Counted from the stretch's first letter, positions 14,364 through 26,907 are shown. The stretch is 64,000 nucleotides of DNA from Acidobacteriota bacterium (GCA_021838785.1 JAKCCV010000006.1:1-64000); one strand, 5' to 3'. A program made the numbers and translations. The notes: generated by a model not told the origin, from the letters alone.

Positions 14364-15269
14364 TCAAGGAGCCATCAGCGTGAGAGCTTCCGGCACAGCA
14401 TCAAAAACGACGGGCAGTTGCCCGACCAATTCTCCGTCCAGTTCGAAGTAAATCACGGATTCAGGAGTGGCGGGTTGGCAGCTTAAGCTGACGCTCTCCA
14501 CGAAAGCCACGTCTTTGAGCCGGGTGTGCTGCCTAAAGATCAGAGCCAGCGCGTAGGTTAGATATCGCGCCCGCGCCGCACTCTGGAACAGGCAGCCGGT
14601 CAACGCGGGTTTGAAGAAATCGGCTTGAGGCGCGATCTGAAACCATCCGCCGTAAAGACGAGTGCGTTGCGCGAGGGCGAACGTGGCGGCATAGTCCCTG
14701 CCATCGGCCCGGCAGATAAATTTCGGGAACCGATAGCGCCATACCTGTTCGAGGGCTTCGCCCACGTAGGCCATGACGCCCAGCCGAACCTTGTAATCGA
14801 GTGACAACTCGCGGACAACTTGTGCGTCGAAGCCCGCCCCCGCCAGCGACAGGAAATAACGCTCGCGGGGACGGCCGCCCACGCTCCATCGGGCCCGGCC
14901 GAGCGGAATCGGGCGTGGCCGCCATTGCGGAAGGCGCTTCGCGGCCGCCACCGGATGCTGGGGCAATCCCAATTCTCGGGCCAAAGTGTTGGCGGTTCCT
15001 CCGGGCAAGACGGCCAGGGGAATCGCGCGCCCGGCCATGCCATTGACGGCTTCGTTAATGGTTCCGTCGCCCCCACACACAATCACCATTTCGAGGCCTC
15101 GAGCCAACGCTTGCCGAGCGAATTCCTTGGCGCTGCCCTGGCCCGCCGTTTTCACCACTTCGGTTTCGATGCCCGCGCGGCGCAAGATGGCGACGGCGGA
15201 GCGCATTTCCTCCCGCCTGCGAGCCGGATTGCGGCCTGCCGCCGGGTTGTAGATCAGAATGGCCTTCAT
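14364..15269 (-). CDS. Diacylglycerol/lipid kinase, DagK-YegS-like
   Basis: The catalytic domain shows VCGGDGTINEAVNGM and LAVLPGGTANTLARELGLP, the nucleotide- and magnesium-binding motifs of DAGK_cat. The N-terminal MKAILIYNPAAGRNPARR is the family's usual opening. Length (301 residues) is normal. It phosphorylates diacylglycerol or a related lipid at the membrane. A GTG at 15305 extends the frame by 12 residues (MSGWRDSPRPTP), but homologous starts favour 15269. Same strand as the DUF457 gene behind it; may be co-transcribed. Confidence 0.88.
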   Translation of the reverse strand: MKAILIYNPAAGRNPARRREEMRSAVAILRRAGIETEVVKTAGQGSAKEFARQALARGLEMVIVCGGDGTINEAVNGMAGRAIPLAVLPGGTANTLARELGLPQHPVAAAKRLPQWRPRPIPLGRARWSVGGRPRERYFLSLAGAGFDAQVVRELSLDYKVRLGVMAYVGEALEQVWRYRFPKFICRADGRDYAATFALAQRTRLYGGWFQIAPQADFFKPALTGCLFQSAARARYLTYALALIFRQHTRLKDVAFVESVSLSCQPATPESVIYFELDGELVGQLPVVFDAVPEALTLMAP

Positions 15270-15488
15270 CGGCGTGGGTCTCGGTGAATCGCGCCAGCCC
15301 GACACGGAAGGGTGCTCACCCAGAAAAGGAAGCTTCGTCGGCCGCCCGCGGGCTCGGCTCGCGCCGCAGAGCTCTTCGAAGGCGGAAAAGCATCGGCGCC
15401 GAGGGTTCGTGATTCTGGGCGCGACTCAGCGCAAGAATGAGTGGGCCAGATGATGGCTGGGGTTTGCGTCCGCGTCAACCGGCCTCGG

Positions 15489-15875
15489 CTAGGGCTTGCC
15501 CGTGGGCGCGACCCCCGTCACGACCTTCTTGGCAATCATGTCGCCGGTCTTTTTATTCCGACGCATGTCAATCCACACCATGGTTCCCGGTTTCAGCATC
15601 ATCCTCTTGACCGGCTTATCATTGCGGACGAATTTGGTCTTCTTGGTCAGCTTGAAGACCTGATCGTTCCCAAACATCGTCTTGTCGAGAATTAATTCGT
15701 TTTTCTTGTCTTTCCGAACGATCCCGAAGATATAGGATTGGTAAACGCGGGCAATTGAGGTCGGATTGCCAAAGCGCGAATGCGGAGCCAAAGGCGAGGA
15801 TTGTCCCGGCTGCTGCGCCACCGCCCACGAGGCGGAGCCGAGCACCATGATGAGGACCACCCAGATCGGCTTCAT
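15489..15875 (-). CDS. Small secreted protein of unknown function
   Basis: 128 residues with a clear signal peptide (MKPIWVVLIMVLGSASWAVA, cleavage after AVA-Q) and an excellent ribosome site (GGGAGGAA). The mature part contains a beta-rich, Lys-rich domain: YIFGIVRKDKKNELILDKT, VFKLTKKTKFVRND, LKPGTMVWIDMRR. This resembles DUF5666-like small OB/beta-barrel domains found in Acidobacteriota secreted proteins, such as the gene at 53226. Function unknown. Confidence 0.75.
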   Translation of the reverse strand: MKPIWVVLIMVLGSASWAVAQQPGQSSPLAPHSRFGNPTSIARVYQSYIFGIVRKDKKNELILDKTMFGNDQVFKLTKKTKFVRNDKPVKRMMLKPGTMVWIDMRRNKKTGDMIAKKVVTGVAPTGKP

Positions 15876-15928
15876 GTTGGTTCCTCCCTAGACCTGCTCT
15901 GAACTACCAAGCTAGCAACTGCCGTTAA

Positions 15929-18061
<2,133 letters not shown>

Positions 18062-18205
18062 CCGGGTTTGTTGCCGCACAGGGTCTCCTCGGCTGGGCCG
18101 CGACTGAACGGGGTGGACCTGGCGGCGGGCGTCCATTCATCTGCTGATATCTGATATAATCTGGGCGGAGGCACCGAGGCTGTGTTCGCGCGGGGTTGAG
18201 GTACG

Positions 18206-19303
18206 ATGGCTTACGCTCGCGCTGCGGATTATAATGGCCCTTCCACCATGACTGTGACGATGACCGCCGAGCAAAGAGGTCCCGAGGTTCAATTTCCTTA
18301 CGAAGAGTTCCTGCCCAGGAAGCTCTACGAGGCCATTACGGAGGTTCGCGTCGAGCGGCCTGAAATTATTTTGGCGGAAGCCTGGCGACGCCGACGACGG
18401 CCACGATTGACGCGGGACGGCAAGCTGGTGATTTTGGCGACGGACCACCCCGGCCGTCGCGTGACGGAGCTGCGCGGGGACCCGCTCGGCATGGGCAATC
18501 GTCACGACTATTTGGCGCGGGCGCTGCGCGTCCTCACGACCCCCGGCTGCGACGGCATCATGGGCACGACGGATTTTATGGAGGATGTGCTGATAGTGAA
18601 CGCTCTCGTGCGCGAGGTGGGCGGCGCGTCACTGCTCGATGAGAAAGTGCTGATTGGCTGCATGAATCGCGGCGGGCACGCGGGCGTGGAAGGAGAGATT
18701 GACGACCGCTTTACCAGCTTCACCGTCCGGCAGCTCAAGCGGATGAATTTTGACGGCGGGAAGCTGATGTACCGCCTGGACGCCGGGGACGCGCGCTCCA
18801 TCCAGGCCCTTCATGACTGCGCCCAAGCCATCACGGAGCTGTATCGCGAAGACCTCTATGCGTTTTTGGAGCCCATGACCGTGCGAAGAAAAGCCGAGGG
18901 CGGCTATGAAACGGTCAAGACGGTGGAAACGCTGGTGCGCGATGCCGGAGCGGCCTCGGCCTTGGGCGAATCTTCCTCTCGAACCTTTTTGAAACTCTCT
19001 TATACGGAAGGCTTTGAGCGCGTGGCGCGCGCCACCACCTTACCCATCTTGATGCTGGGCGGTGCGCCGCGAGAAGAAAGCGCGAGCATATTGGCCGATT
19101 TTGCCGCCGGAATGCGGGCGGGAGCCAACGTGCGCGGCGTGATGGTGGGCCGGAACGTTTCCTTTGCCTCCCACGAAGACCCGCGCGCCCTTGCGGCTGG
19201 CGTCATCGCCATTGTTCATGAAAACCCGGACATTGAAGAGGCCGCGCGCCGAATGGCGGCGGAACGTTGGCAGCAAATGGACCTGCTTCGAGCATGGCGT
19301 TAG
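18206..19303 (+). CDS. Cgl0159-like (beta/alpha)8 aldolase-family protein
   Basis: 365 residues of the class I aldolase-like TIM barrel family whose members include Corynebacterium Cgl0159, found in sugar and inositol catabolic loci. Recognisable segments are ERPEIILAEAWRRRRRPRL, KLVILATDHPGRR, GCDGIMGTTDFMEDVL, IGCMNRGGHAGVEGEIDD and FLEPMTVRR. The reaction of this subfamily is not settled. The start has GAGG 5 bases upstream, and a TATAAT at 18155-18160 is a probable -10. The next gene begins within 90 bases and the two, with the symporter, form a three-gene sugar module. Confidence 0.78.
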   Translation: MAYARAADYNGPSTMTVTMTAEQRGPEVQFPYEEFLPRKLYEAITEVRVERPEIILAEAWRRRRRPRLTRDGKLVILATDHPGRRVTELRGDPLGMGNRHDYLARALRVLTTPGCDGIMGTTDFMEDVLIVNALVREVGGASLLDEKVLIGCMNRGGHAGVEGEIDDRFTSFTVRQLKRMNFDGGKLMYRLDAGDARSIQALHDCAQAITELYREDLYAFLEPMTVRRKAEGGYETVKTVETLVRDAGAASALGESSSRTFLKLSYTEGFERVARATTLPILMLGGAPREESASILADFAAGMRAGANVRGVMVGRNVSFASHEDPRALAAGVIAIVHENPDIEEAARRMAAERWQQMDLLRAWR

Positions 19304-19389
19304 AAGGAGATTTTCCGACCGAAGGCCGGAGTTCGCAATCATCTTTGCGACCTGGCGGCGCGCCGAGCTTGGAACCACGGGGGGTGGAT

Positions 19390-20802
19390 ATGGGAATAAC
19401 GACTCCAACCATTGAGAAAAAAAACGAGGCCGGCGGTGAACGCCGTGGGGCGGGCACTTTCCTGCCCAAGGTGGGGGTGGTTTTTGTAGGCCGGCGACGC
19501 CCCGGTTTTGACATGGAATGGGGCCGGCAGATGGACGCTCGGGTTCGCCAATGCCTGGCGGAATTGGGGCTGCCGGTCTTTGAGGCTCCGGAAAAGGCCA
19601 TTGACGATCCATCCTTGCGATGCGCGGTGGCAGCCTGCAACGACCAGGGCGTGAGCGCGCTGGTCCTGCTGCAAACGACCATGGGCGACGGACGGATGGC
19701 GCCGACGCTCGCTCAACTTTGGCCCGATCCGCCGGTTCTTTGGGCGACGCCCGAGAACCCCGTCGGGGAGATGATAAGCTCCTGCTCGTTGGTCGCCACT
19801 CACGCTTGGGCTTCAACATTGCAGCAAATGGGGCACAGCTTTGAGGTGGTCTATGGTGACCCGGAGGCCACACCGACACACCAAAGCCTGACGGAGGCGC
19901 TGCGCTTGGTTTCTGTAGTGCGAGGGTTGCGTTCGGTTCGGCTGGGGGTGATTGGCGGAACAGCGCCGGGATACTTTGCCATGAGCGCCGACCCGTTTTC
20001 CCTTCATCGAGGATTGGGAGTGCAACTCCAAACCTTTAGCTTGCTCGAATTCGACGAGGTGGTGCACAGCTTTCCCGATTCCACGGTGGCGGAAGACGTC
20101 GCCCAAGTGAAGGCGCTCGGCCTGCCTCACAAAGATACCAGCGATGAAGATCTTCCCATGGCTTCGCGCCTGCACCTGGCGATGCGCGCGTACCTTGAAA
20201 ACGAGCACTTGGATGCCCTAGCGGTGCGCTGCTGGCCCGAAATGCCCAATCACTTTGGCCAATGGCCTTACCTGGGCATTGCCCGTCTGGCCAATCGAGG
20301 CCGAGCCGTCGTCTGTGAAGGGGACGCGGACGGCGCTCTCTGCGCTTGGATCGGAGAAAGCCTGGGCATGGGACGTTGCTATATCACGGATTGGCTGGAG
20401 CATGACGCTCAGACCATCACCATCTGGCACATTGGCGCGGCTCCCATGTCGCTCTCGCCACCCCCTGGAACACCCGGCGGGCCTTGCATTGCCCGCCACT
20501 TCAATATCAAAAAGCCCGCCGTTGTTGAGGCGACAATCCGCGAAAACATGCCCATCACCCTCTTCCGCATTTGGCGGACGGACGGACGCTATTACATGAC
20601 CGCTCGCCAGGGGCAGACGATCCGGCCGCGTCGCCATTTGATGGGCACCAACGGATTGGCGCGCTTGGAGGGAGAAGACCCGAGAGATTGGTTTGAAGTC
20701 GTGTGCCACCAGGGCATGCCGCATCATGTGGCGGTGTTCCCGGGGCATCACGCCGCCCTGATGCGCCGTTTGGCGCGGACTTTGCAGTTCCAATTCATTT
20801 GA
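19390..20802 (+). CDS. L-fucose/L-arabinose isomerase-family protein
   Basis: 470 residues with the two-domain plan of L-fucose isomerase-like proteins: an N-terminal Rossmann half (KVGVVFVGRRRPGFDMEWGR) and a catalytic half with VIGGTAPGYFAMSADP, LAVRCWPEMPNHFGQWP and CEGDADGALCAWI, which supply the metal-binding Glu/Asp. Family enzymes interconvert aldoses and ketoses, and relatives act on sulfoquinovose. ATG 19390 chosen; another ATG at 19294 overlaps the end of the aldolase gene and could give translational coupling. Substrate not deducible. Confidence 0.78.
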   Translation: MGITTPTIEKKNEAGGERRGAGTFLPKVGVVFVGRRRPGFDMEWGRQMDARVRQCLAELGLPVFEAPEKAIDDPSLRCAVAACNDQGVSALVLLQTTMGDGRMAPTLAQLWPDPPVLWATPENPVGEMISSCSLVATHAWASTLQQMGHSFEVVYGDPEATPTHQSLTEALRLVSVVRGLRSVRLGVIGGTAPGYFAMSADPFSLHRGLGVQLQTFSLLEFDEVVHSFPDSTVAEDVAQVKALGLPHKDTSDEDLPMASRLHLAMRAYLENEHLDALAVRCWPEMPNHFGQWPYLGIARLANRGRAVVCEGDADGALCAWIGESLGMGRCYITDWLEHDAQTITIWHIGAAPMSLSPPPGTPGGPCIARHFNIKKPAVVEATIRENMPITLFRIWRTDGRYYMTARQGQTIRPRRHLMGTNGLARLEGEDPRDWFEVVCHQGMPHHVAVFPGHHAALMRRLARTLQFQFI

Positions 20803-22259
20803 CCTTGGGCTTCCACACCGCGGTTGCCATCAGCCTGGGCCTCTATGCCTGCTTAATGCTGGGCATGTCGGCTTATTGGATGACGCGGGTGAGGAATGCC
20901 GCGGATTACCTCGTCGCCGGACGGTTGCTGCCTTTCTGGGTGCTCGCGGGAACCATCACCGCGACTAGCATTGGCACGGGAGTTGTAATTGGCGCGCCGG
21001 GACTGGCCTATCAGCACGGCTGGGCCGGTTCGGCTTACCCACTGGGGCTTGGCCTCGGAACTGCGCTCGCTGGCTTGCTCTTCGCCGCGACCCGGCGGTA
21101 CAAGTTCATGACCTTGGGCGAGGAGATCGCTTGCTATTATGGCGGGAATCGCCTGGTGACCGAATTTTCCAACCTCAGCTTGTTTTTCTCTCAGCTCTGC
21201 TGGCTGACGGTGCAAATTATGGGCGCGGGCAGCATCCTGGGCGCCGTTACGGGCCTGTCTCCGGCGGTTTGTATGTTGCTGGCCGGCTTGGTGATGGCCG
21301 GCATCTCAATCCCAGGGGGATTGAAGACGGTCGCCTATACGGACTTCCTCAACGCCTCAATCCTTATCTCAGGATTTGGCTTTTTGACCTATTCATCGCT
21401 GGCTCAGGGTGGCGGGTTAGCGGGAATTCATCGGGCCGTTCCGGGCACGTACTTTTCCTTTTTAGGCGTCTCTTCCTTCGGGGTTTGGTCTGTGGCCGGC
21501 GTCATCTTGGCGCTGGTGCTGGCGGTGATTGCCGATCCTGGCCGGCGCTTGGCCATGTACAGCGCGCGGTCGGAAGCCGGGGCGCGGTGGAGCATGGTGA
21601 CCGGTGGGTTGATTGTGATGGTCTTTTCCGTGACCGTGGGCATTATCGGTATGTACGCCTATAAGCTGAATCGTCATCTGCCATCGCCGGACCAGGCGCT
21701 GCCTTGGCTGGTGGTGAACGTCTTGCCTCACTGGCTTGCGGTGGTGGTGGTCATCTCCATGATTTCGGCGACCGTGTCGTGCGCGAACGCCAATGCCTCG
21801 GCCACGGGCACCTTTTTTGTTCGGCATGTTTATCCGTTGTTCCGCGGCCGCACTCCCCAGCGTCCCGTGGCCACCGTGCGGCGAACCTTGGCGGTTGCTT
21901 ATGTCGTGTGTACGGCCGTGGCGCTCCATGCTGGAACCATTGTGGGCTTCGTCGTGAAATTTCTTTCCATAACCATGAGCGGCCTGGCGGTAATTATCCT
22001 GATGGGCCATTTCTGGAAGCGAGCCACCTGGCAGGGCGCCTTGGCGGCACTTGTGGTGACTCCAAGCGTCGCCATCGTTTTAATTCTTCTTCCGGGCCTG
22101 ACGGCTCGCCACAACCCGACGATTCCAGCGGCGGTTGCGGGAACCATAGCCCTCATTTTGGTCAGCCTTTTCACGGCACGAGGGCAGCGCAGCTTTCAGG
22201 CAACCGCCGAGGCTCTGACGCAAGATCGGCAGGCGATTGAAGGAGAGCAGATTAGATAA
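20799..22259 (+). CDS. Sodium:solute symporter (SSS family)
   Basis: About 13 hydrophobic segments starting with AVAISLGLYACLMLGMSAYW, then the loop RNAADYLVAGRLLPFWV, ATSIGTGVVIGAPGLAYQHG and SQLCWLTVQIMGAGSILGAV, typical of the SSS/SLC5 transporters that couple sugar or organic-acid uptake to sodium. A TTG at 20799 overlaps the TGA of the isomerase gene (TTGA) and gives the expected N-terminus; TTG 20805 is an alternative and an upstream GTG (20703) would add a 32-residue tail. Close coupling to the isomerase implies import of its substrate. Confidence 0.82.
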   Translation: MTLGFHTAVAISLGLYACLMLGMSAYWMTRVRNAADYLVAGRLLPFWVLAGTITATSIGTGVVIGAPGLAYQHGWAGSAYPLGLGLGTALAGLLFAATRRYKFMTLGEEIACYYGGNRLVTEFSNLSLFFSQLCWLTVQIMGAGSILGAVTGLSPAVCMLLAGLVMAGISIPGGLKTVAYTDFLNASILISGFGFLTYSSLAQGGGLAGIHRAVPGTYFSFLGVSSFGVWSVAGVILALVLAVIADPGRRLAMYSARSEAGARWSMVTGGLIVMVFSVTVGIIGMYAYKLNRHLPSPDQALPWLVVNVLPHWLAVVVVISMISATVSCANANASATGTFFVRHVYPLFRGRTPQRPVATVRRTLAVAYVVCTAVALHAGTIVGFVVKFLSITMSGLAVIILMGHFWKRATWQGALAALVVTPSVAIVLILLPGLTARHNPTIPAAVAGTIALILVSLFTARGQRSFQATAEALTQDRQAIEGEQIR

Positions 22260-22355
22260 GAGGCGAGGAAGAAAGTCGGACATCTGCTTATCAGGTTCGG
22301 CGGCGGAAGGCTTGGTCCGTCAATCCCCGTGCCGGAACAGGGTGAGGTTTAATTT

Positions 22356-22384
22356 TTGCGCCGCGCGCGAGAATTCATTACAAT
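22356..22384 (+). promoter_or_regulatory. Candidate promoter of zinc-motif gene
   Basis: TTGCGC (22356-22361), 17-base spacer, TACAAT (22379-22384). Lies 43 bases before the TTG start at 22427. Confidence 0.4.
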
Positions 22385-22426
22385 AGGGAAGAGAGCAATC
22401 AGCAAGCCTACGGATGGCGGGAAACC

Positions 22427-23065
22427 TTGAATTGCCCCCTTTGCGATGAGCGTAAGCCACGACGTTTTTGTCCGGCGCGCGGTGAGAATATTTGCAGCAT
22501 CTGCTGCGGCACAGAACGCGAGGTGACCATAGACTGCCCCTCCGATTGCATTCACCTCATCGCGAGCCGACGGCATGAGGAGCAAAAGCCGCTGCAGAAA
22601 CCCGACAACTTGCCGTTCGACGACGTTTCCATCTCCAGCTCCTTCCTGCGCACGCACGGAGATCTTATTTTGGCGCTCAGTTATGCGGTCTGCGCCTACG
22701 CCCGCGATCACCGCGAACTGACTGACCGGGACGCCCTTCAGGCGCTTGAATCCTTGGCCGCATCCTACCAAACGCTCGCCAAGGGGATACTTTACGAGAA
22801 ACCACCGATGGCGCCTTTGCAACGCGGACTGTACGACGCTTTGAGGGAGGGAATCCAAGCTTTCCGCAAGGAGCAGGAGCGGAAAGGAAGCTTGGTCGGC
22901 AGCCACGATGCGGAGGTTCGAGACGGCTTGATTGTGCTCACTCAGGCCGGCGCGGCGAGGCACAACGGACGCCCACGCAGCCGCGCTTACCTCGACTTGT
23001 TGCGGTCCCAGTTTGACGCGGATGAATTCAGCCCAACCGCGGTGCGCATGATTACCCTGCCTTGA
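22427..23065 (+). CDS. Conserved zinc-motif protein upstream of dnaG
   Basis: 212 residues. The N-terminal 45 residues hold MNCPLCDERKPRRFCPARGE, then CSICCGTEREV and DCPSDCIHL, a compact set of eight or more Cys that resembles a short zinc-binding domain seen in many uncharacterised bacterial proteins. The rest is alpha-helical, without further motifs. TTG start; no ATG/GTG exists upstream in frame. It precedes dnaG by 115 bases on the same strand, but is not part of the classical macromolecular-synthesis operon. Confidence 0.7.
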   Translation: MNCPLCDERKPRRFCPARGENICSICCGTEREVTIDCPSDCIHLIASRRHEEQKPLQKPDNLPFDDVSISSSFLRTHGDLILALSYAVCAYARDHRELTDRDALQALESLAASYQTLAKGILYEKPPMAPLQRGLYDALREGIQAFRKEQERKGSLVGSHDAEVRDGLIVLTQAGAARHNGRPRSRAYLDLLRSQFDADEFSPTAVRMITLP

Positions 23066-23180
23066 GGCATCAAGGATTCGGATTTGTGCCGGCAGGCGAT
23101 GCGCCGTCGGTGGTGCGCGGGAAGAGATCCGGGAACGGCACGCAACAAACCCCGACAGACGCCGGACTATCCAAATTGTC

Positions 23181-24956
23181 ATGAGCCAGGTGGACGAAGT
23201 TCGAGCAGCCGCGGACATTGTTCAGATTGTGGGCGGTTACGTGAAGCTGCGCAAAGCAGGGGCGAACTACATGGGGTTGTGCCCGTTTCATCAGGAGAAG
23301 ACGCCGTCGTTTGCCGTCCATCCGGTCAAGCAAATCTTCCATTGCTTTGGCTGCGGGGTTGGGGGAGACGTCTTTAAGTTCGTGATGCTGATCGAGAACG
23401 CGAGCTTTCCGGAAGCTTTGCGGCGCGTGGCGGAACGCGCCGGGGTGAAGCTGCAGGAAACCGACATCTCCGCGGCGTCCGACGAGCGGACGCGAGAACG
23501 CCTCACCCTCCAAAAAGTGAATGAGGCGGCGGCGCGATTCTTTGCCGAGCAGATGAGCGGAACCGCCGAGGGGCGGGCGGCGCGGGCGTATTTGGCGGAC
23601 CGAGGAGTGAGTGACCAAGCCGTCGGCCGATTCCGACTCGGGTACGCTCCGGCGGACGGCCGGGCCCTAGGGCGTTATTTGACGGCAGCTGGGTTTGAGC
23701 CGGAAACCCTCGAAAAGAGCGGACTCATTGTCCGCGATGCCGACGGAGGGCGGCGGCTGGACCGGTTTCGACGGCGAATCATGTTTCCCATTGCGAATGA
23801 AAGCGGCAAGGTGGTGGGCTTTGGCGGTCGCGCGCTCGGCGACGACCAGCCCAAGTATCTGAATTCTCCCGAAACGCCGATCTACTCCAAAGGGCGCGTG
23901 CTCTATCACCTGGACCAGGCGGCCGGGGCCATCCGCAAAGCGGACGCGGCGGTGCTGGTGGAAGGCTATATGGACGCGATTGCCGTAGCTTCGGCGGGCG
24001 TGGACAATGTGGTGGCTAGTTGCGGCACCAGCTTGACGGAGGCGCAGGTGCGGATGCTTGGCCGTTATACGCGGCGAGTGACCGTGAACTTTGATCCGGA
24101 TTCCGCTGGCGTAGCGGCCACGGAGCGCTCGCTCGACCTGCTGCTGGAGGCCGGCTTTGACGTCAAAGTGCTGGCCCTTGGGGGCGGGCTGGATCCGGAT
24201 GCTTTCGTGCGGCAGCGCGGCGCGGAAGCCTATCGGGCACTATTGGCCGCCGCACCTGACTATTTGGATTATCTCACCGAACGGGCCATCGCGCGCCACG
24301 GGCTCGATACGCCGCAAGGCAAGGTCGCGGCCGTCAACGCCGTGCTCCCTTATCTGGCGAAAATTCCCAATCGCTTGTTGCGGCAGGAACTCGCGGCAGG
24401 GTTGGCCTCGCGGCTGAAGGTGGATGACCGAGCTTTGCAGGAACAGTTGAAACACGCCGCGTCACAGGGCAAAAAGGAAGTGAGCGCGCCTCTCTCCACC
24501 ACCACCTCACCGCTTGAAACCAAACTTCTGCTGGGTTTCCTGGACAACCCAGCGGCGCTCGACCGGCACTGGCCGGCTATCGCGGAGGACCAAGAATGCA
24601 TCGGCCTTGCAGCCCGCGAGGTTTTTCAGAAGATGATGGAGGTCCATCAGCAGGAGGAAAAGGTGGACGTTCACCGCTTGCGCGAGAGGCTAACCGACGA
24701 GGCGCAGCGGTGGTTCGATGAAAGCCTGCTTCGCTCGGGGGAGGCGCCCTCGGAAAGTGAAATCGAAGCATACTGTCAAGCCCTGGCGCGCCGGAGAGCG
24801 GAGGCCGAGATTCGGCGGCTGCGCGCTTCCATCGAGGCGGCGACGCGCGCCAACGATTCGGCGCAATTGGCTTTGCTCATGCGGGCTAAGGCTTTTTGGG
24901 ACAGTCAATTGCCGAAATTACAGAAAAATCGTGAAAGCGCCGAAAAAAAGGTCTAA
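23181..24956 (+). CDS. dnaG: DNA primase
   Basis: Makes RNA primers at the replication fork. The zinc-binding CHC2 domain is intact (Cys34, His37, Cys55, Cys58 in LCPFHQEKTPSF and HCFGCGVGGDVF). The catalytic core includes RFRRRIMFPI, GFGGRALGDDQPKYLNSPET and the TOPRIM block VLVEGYMDAIA followed by NFDPDSAG. The C-terminal 150 residues are the helical DnaB-interaction region. 591 residues, normal. Followed after 125 bases by rpoD, the conserved dnaG-rpoD pair; rpsU, which often precedes it, is absent here. Confidence 0.97.
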   Translation: MSQVDEVRAAADIVQIVGGYVKLRKAGANYMGLCPFHQEKTPSFAVHPVKQIFHCFGCGVGGDVFKFVMLIENASFPEALRRVAERAGVKLQETDISAASDERTRERLTLQKVNEAAARFFAEQMSGTAEGRAARAYLADRGVSDQAVGRFRLGYAPADGRALGRYLTAAGFEPETLEKSGLIVRDADGGRRLDRFRRRIMFPIANESGKVVGFGGRALGDDQPKYLNSPETPIYSKGRVLYHLDQAAGAIRKADAAVLVEGYMDAIAVASAGVDNVVASCGTSLTEAQVRMLGRYTRRVTVNFDPDSAGVAATERSLDLLLEAGFDVKVLALGGGLDPDAFVRQRGAEAYRALLAAAPDYLDYLTERAIARHGLDTPQGKVAAVNAVLPYLAKIPNRLLRQELAAGLASRLKVDDRALQEQLKHAASQGKKEVSAPLSTTTSPLETKLLLGFLDNPAALDRHWPAIAEDQECIGLAAREVFQKMMEVHQQEEKVDVHRLRERLTDEAQRWFDESLLRSGEAPSESEIEAYCQALARRRAEAEIRRLRASIEAATRANDSAQLALLMRAKAFWDSQLPKLQKNRESAEKKV

Positions 24957-25081
24957 CGGGCAGGGGGCAAACGTCATCTAATGAAAAGGAACTTGGGCAC
25001 GCGGATTGACTTTCGTGTAAAATAAGGGCTGCCGCGCGTGGCGCCGGCGGGCGCCCGCTAACGGTTGAGCAAAGGCGATAA

Positions 25082-26824
25082 GTGTCGGTCCTGCGTAGCC
25101 TTTCACCCGCGGGGGAGGCGAAGCCGTTGGCATTCGACGAAAAATTTGATCAAGTCAGCAAGCTGATGACTCTCGGCAAGGAGAAAGGGTATCTCCTTTA
25201 CGACGAGGTCAACGAACTGCTTCCGTCCGACGTCCACTCGCCGGAAGACCTTGACGACCTGTTGTCCATGTTCGACAACGCGGGGATCGAAGTCCTCGAC
25301 TCGCCCAGGGTGAAAGAAGGTGAAGTGGAAAAGGGCGAGGAATTCAAGGGTGAAGAGGCGGGCGAGGAATCGGACCTCGATCTGTCGCCGGGTTCGCTTG
25401 ACAAAACCAATGATCCCGTCCGCATGTACCTGCGGGAAATGGGCACGGTGCCTCTGCTGACGCGCGAAGGGGAAGTGGAAATCGCGCGGCGGATCGAGCG
25501 GGGGCAAGTGAAGGTTCTGAAGGCGCTGTCACGCTCTCCAATCATTATTCAGGAAATGTTTGCTGTGCGGGACGCGCTCAAGCGCGGTGAGCGCTCCATT
25601 AAGGAAGTGGTGGTCTTCGACGAGGACGAATACACCGAGGAGCGCGTTCAGGAGCGGACGCACGAATTCATCTCCACGGTCGAGGAGATGGAGCGGTTGT
25701 ACCGGCGGCTGCGGCAACTCAAGGCCAAGCGTGACACCATCCCCCGCAGTAAGCGGTCCCGCGACCACCGGCGATACAGTTGGGCGGTGGCGCGGCATCA
25801 AGCGCTGGTCTCCAAGTTGTTTCGGACCATTAAGTTCACGCACGCCGAGAAGAAGCGGCTGATTGAGAAGATTCGCCAGGCGAGCGAGGAGATTCGTCCC
25901 GTGGAGCGCGAGGCGGGACGCCTGGAAAAACGCCTGGAATCCTCACGTGCCAACGGCGACAAGGAACTCCGCAAGGAACTGCGCCAGTACAAGGTGCAGC
26001 TCGCGGCCATCGAGGAAAGAAATGAGGCGTCGGCCGCCGAGTTGCGGCGCACTTACCAGACCATCCTGGCGGGGGAGCAGGAAGCCGAGAAAGCCAAGCG
26101 GGAGCTGATTGAGGCGAACCTCCGGCTGGTGGTCTCGATTGCCAAGAAATACACCAACCGCGGATTGCAATTTCTGGACCTCATCCAGGAAGGCAATATC
26201 GGGCTGATGAAGGCGGTAGATAAATTTGAATACCGCCGCGGCTATAAATTCTCCACCTACGCCACCTGGTGGATTCGGCAAGCGATCACCCGCGCCATCG
26301 CCGACCAGGCGCGCACCATCCGCATCCCCGTTCACATGATTGAGACCATCAACAAACTGATTCGCACCTCGCGTCAGCTTGTGCAAGAGTACGGGCGCGA
26401 GCCGACCTCGGAGGAAATTGCCAAGCGGATGGATATTCCGGTGGCCAAGGTGCGCAAGGTGCTCAAAATCGCCCAGGAACCTATTTCGCTGGAAACGCCG
26501 ATCGGGGAGGAAGAGGATTCGCATTTGGGGGACTTTATCGAAGACCACGGGGTCATTTCTCCGGCCGAAGCCGTCATCAACATCAATCTGAAAGAGCAAA
26601 CCGAATCCGTGCTGAAGACCCTCACGCCGCGTGAGGAGAAGGTCATCAAGATGCGGTTCGGGCTGGACGACGGCAGCGAGCATACGCTGGAAGAGGTGGG
26701 ACAGAGTTTTGCCGTGACGCGCGAGCGCATTCGGCAGATCGAGGCCAAGGCGTTGCGCAAACTGCGTCACCCCTCTCGCAGCCGCAAGCTACGCGCCTTT
26801 CTTGAGGCCACCGTCCAGGAATAG
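25082..26824 (+). CDS. rpoD: Primary RNA polymerase sigma factor (sigma-70)
   Basis: Carries all regions of a group 1 sigma factor. Region 1.1 is [20 protein letters not shown], region 1.2 [20 protein letters not shown], region 2 includes [35 protein letters not shown] and [20 protein letters not shown]. Region 3 follows ([15 protein letters not shown]) and region 4.2 ends in [21 protein letters not shown] roughly 200-residue, highly charged insert lies between 1.2 and 2.1 (from about 150 to 330), as in proteobacterial and acidobacterial RpoD. GTG start with AAAGG upstream; TTG 25127 is also possible. Confidence 0.95.
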   Translation: MSVLRSLSPAGEAKPLAFDEKFDQVSKLMTLGKEKGYLLYDEVNELLPSDVHSPEDLDDLLSMFDNAGIEVLDSPRVKEGEVEKGEEFKGEEAGEESDLDLSPGSLDKTNDPVRMYLREMGTVPLLTREGEVEIARRIERGQVKVLKALSRSPIIIQEMFAVRDALKRGERSIKEVVVFDEDEYTEERVQERTHEFISTVEEMERLYRRLRQLKAKRDTIPRSKRSRDHRRYSWAVARHQALVSKLFRTIKFTHAEKKRLIEKIRQASEEIRPVEREAGRLEKRLESSRANGDKELRKELRQYKVQLAAIEERNEASAAELRRTYQTILAGEQEAEKAKRELIEANLRLVVSIAKKYTNRGLQFLDLIQEGNIGLMKAVDKFEYRRGYKFSTYATWWIRQAITRAIADQARTIRIPVHMIETINKLIRTSRQLVQEYGREPTSEEIAKRMDIPVAKVRKVLKIAQEPISLETPIGEEEDSHLGDFIEDHGVISPAEAVININLKEQTESVLKTLTPREEKVIKMRFGLDDGSEHTLEEVGQSFAVTRERIRQIEAKALRKLRHPSRSRKLRAFLEATVQE

Positions 26825-26907
26825 ACGTCTCGAGAGTTGGAGCACTCTTTTCGTCAAAGGAAACACGGTCCCAGGGAAGACTCGCCGCCCTGCCGGAAGT
26901 TGGGCCT

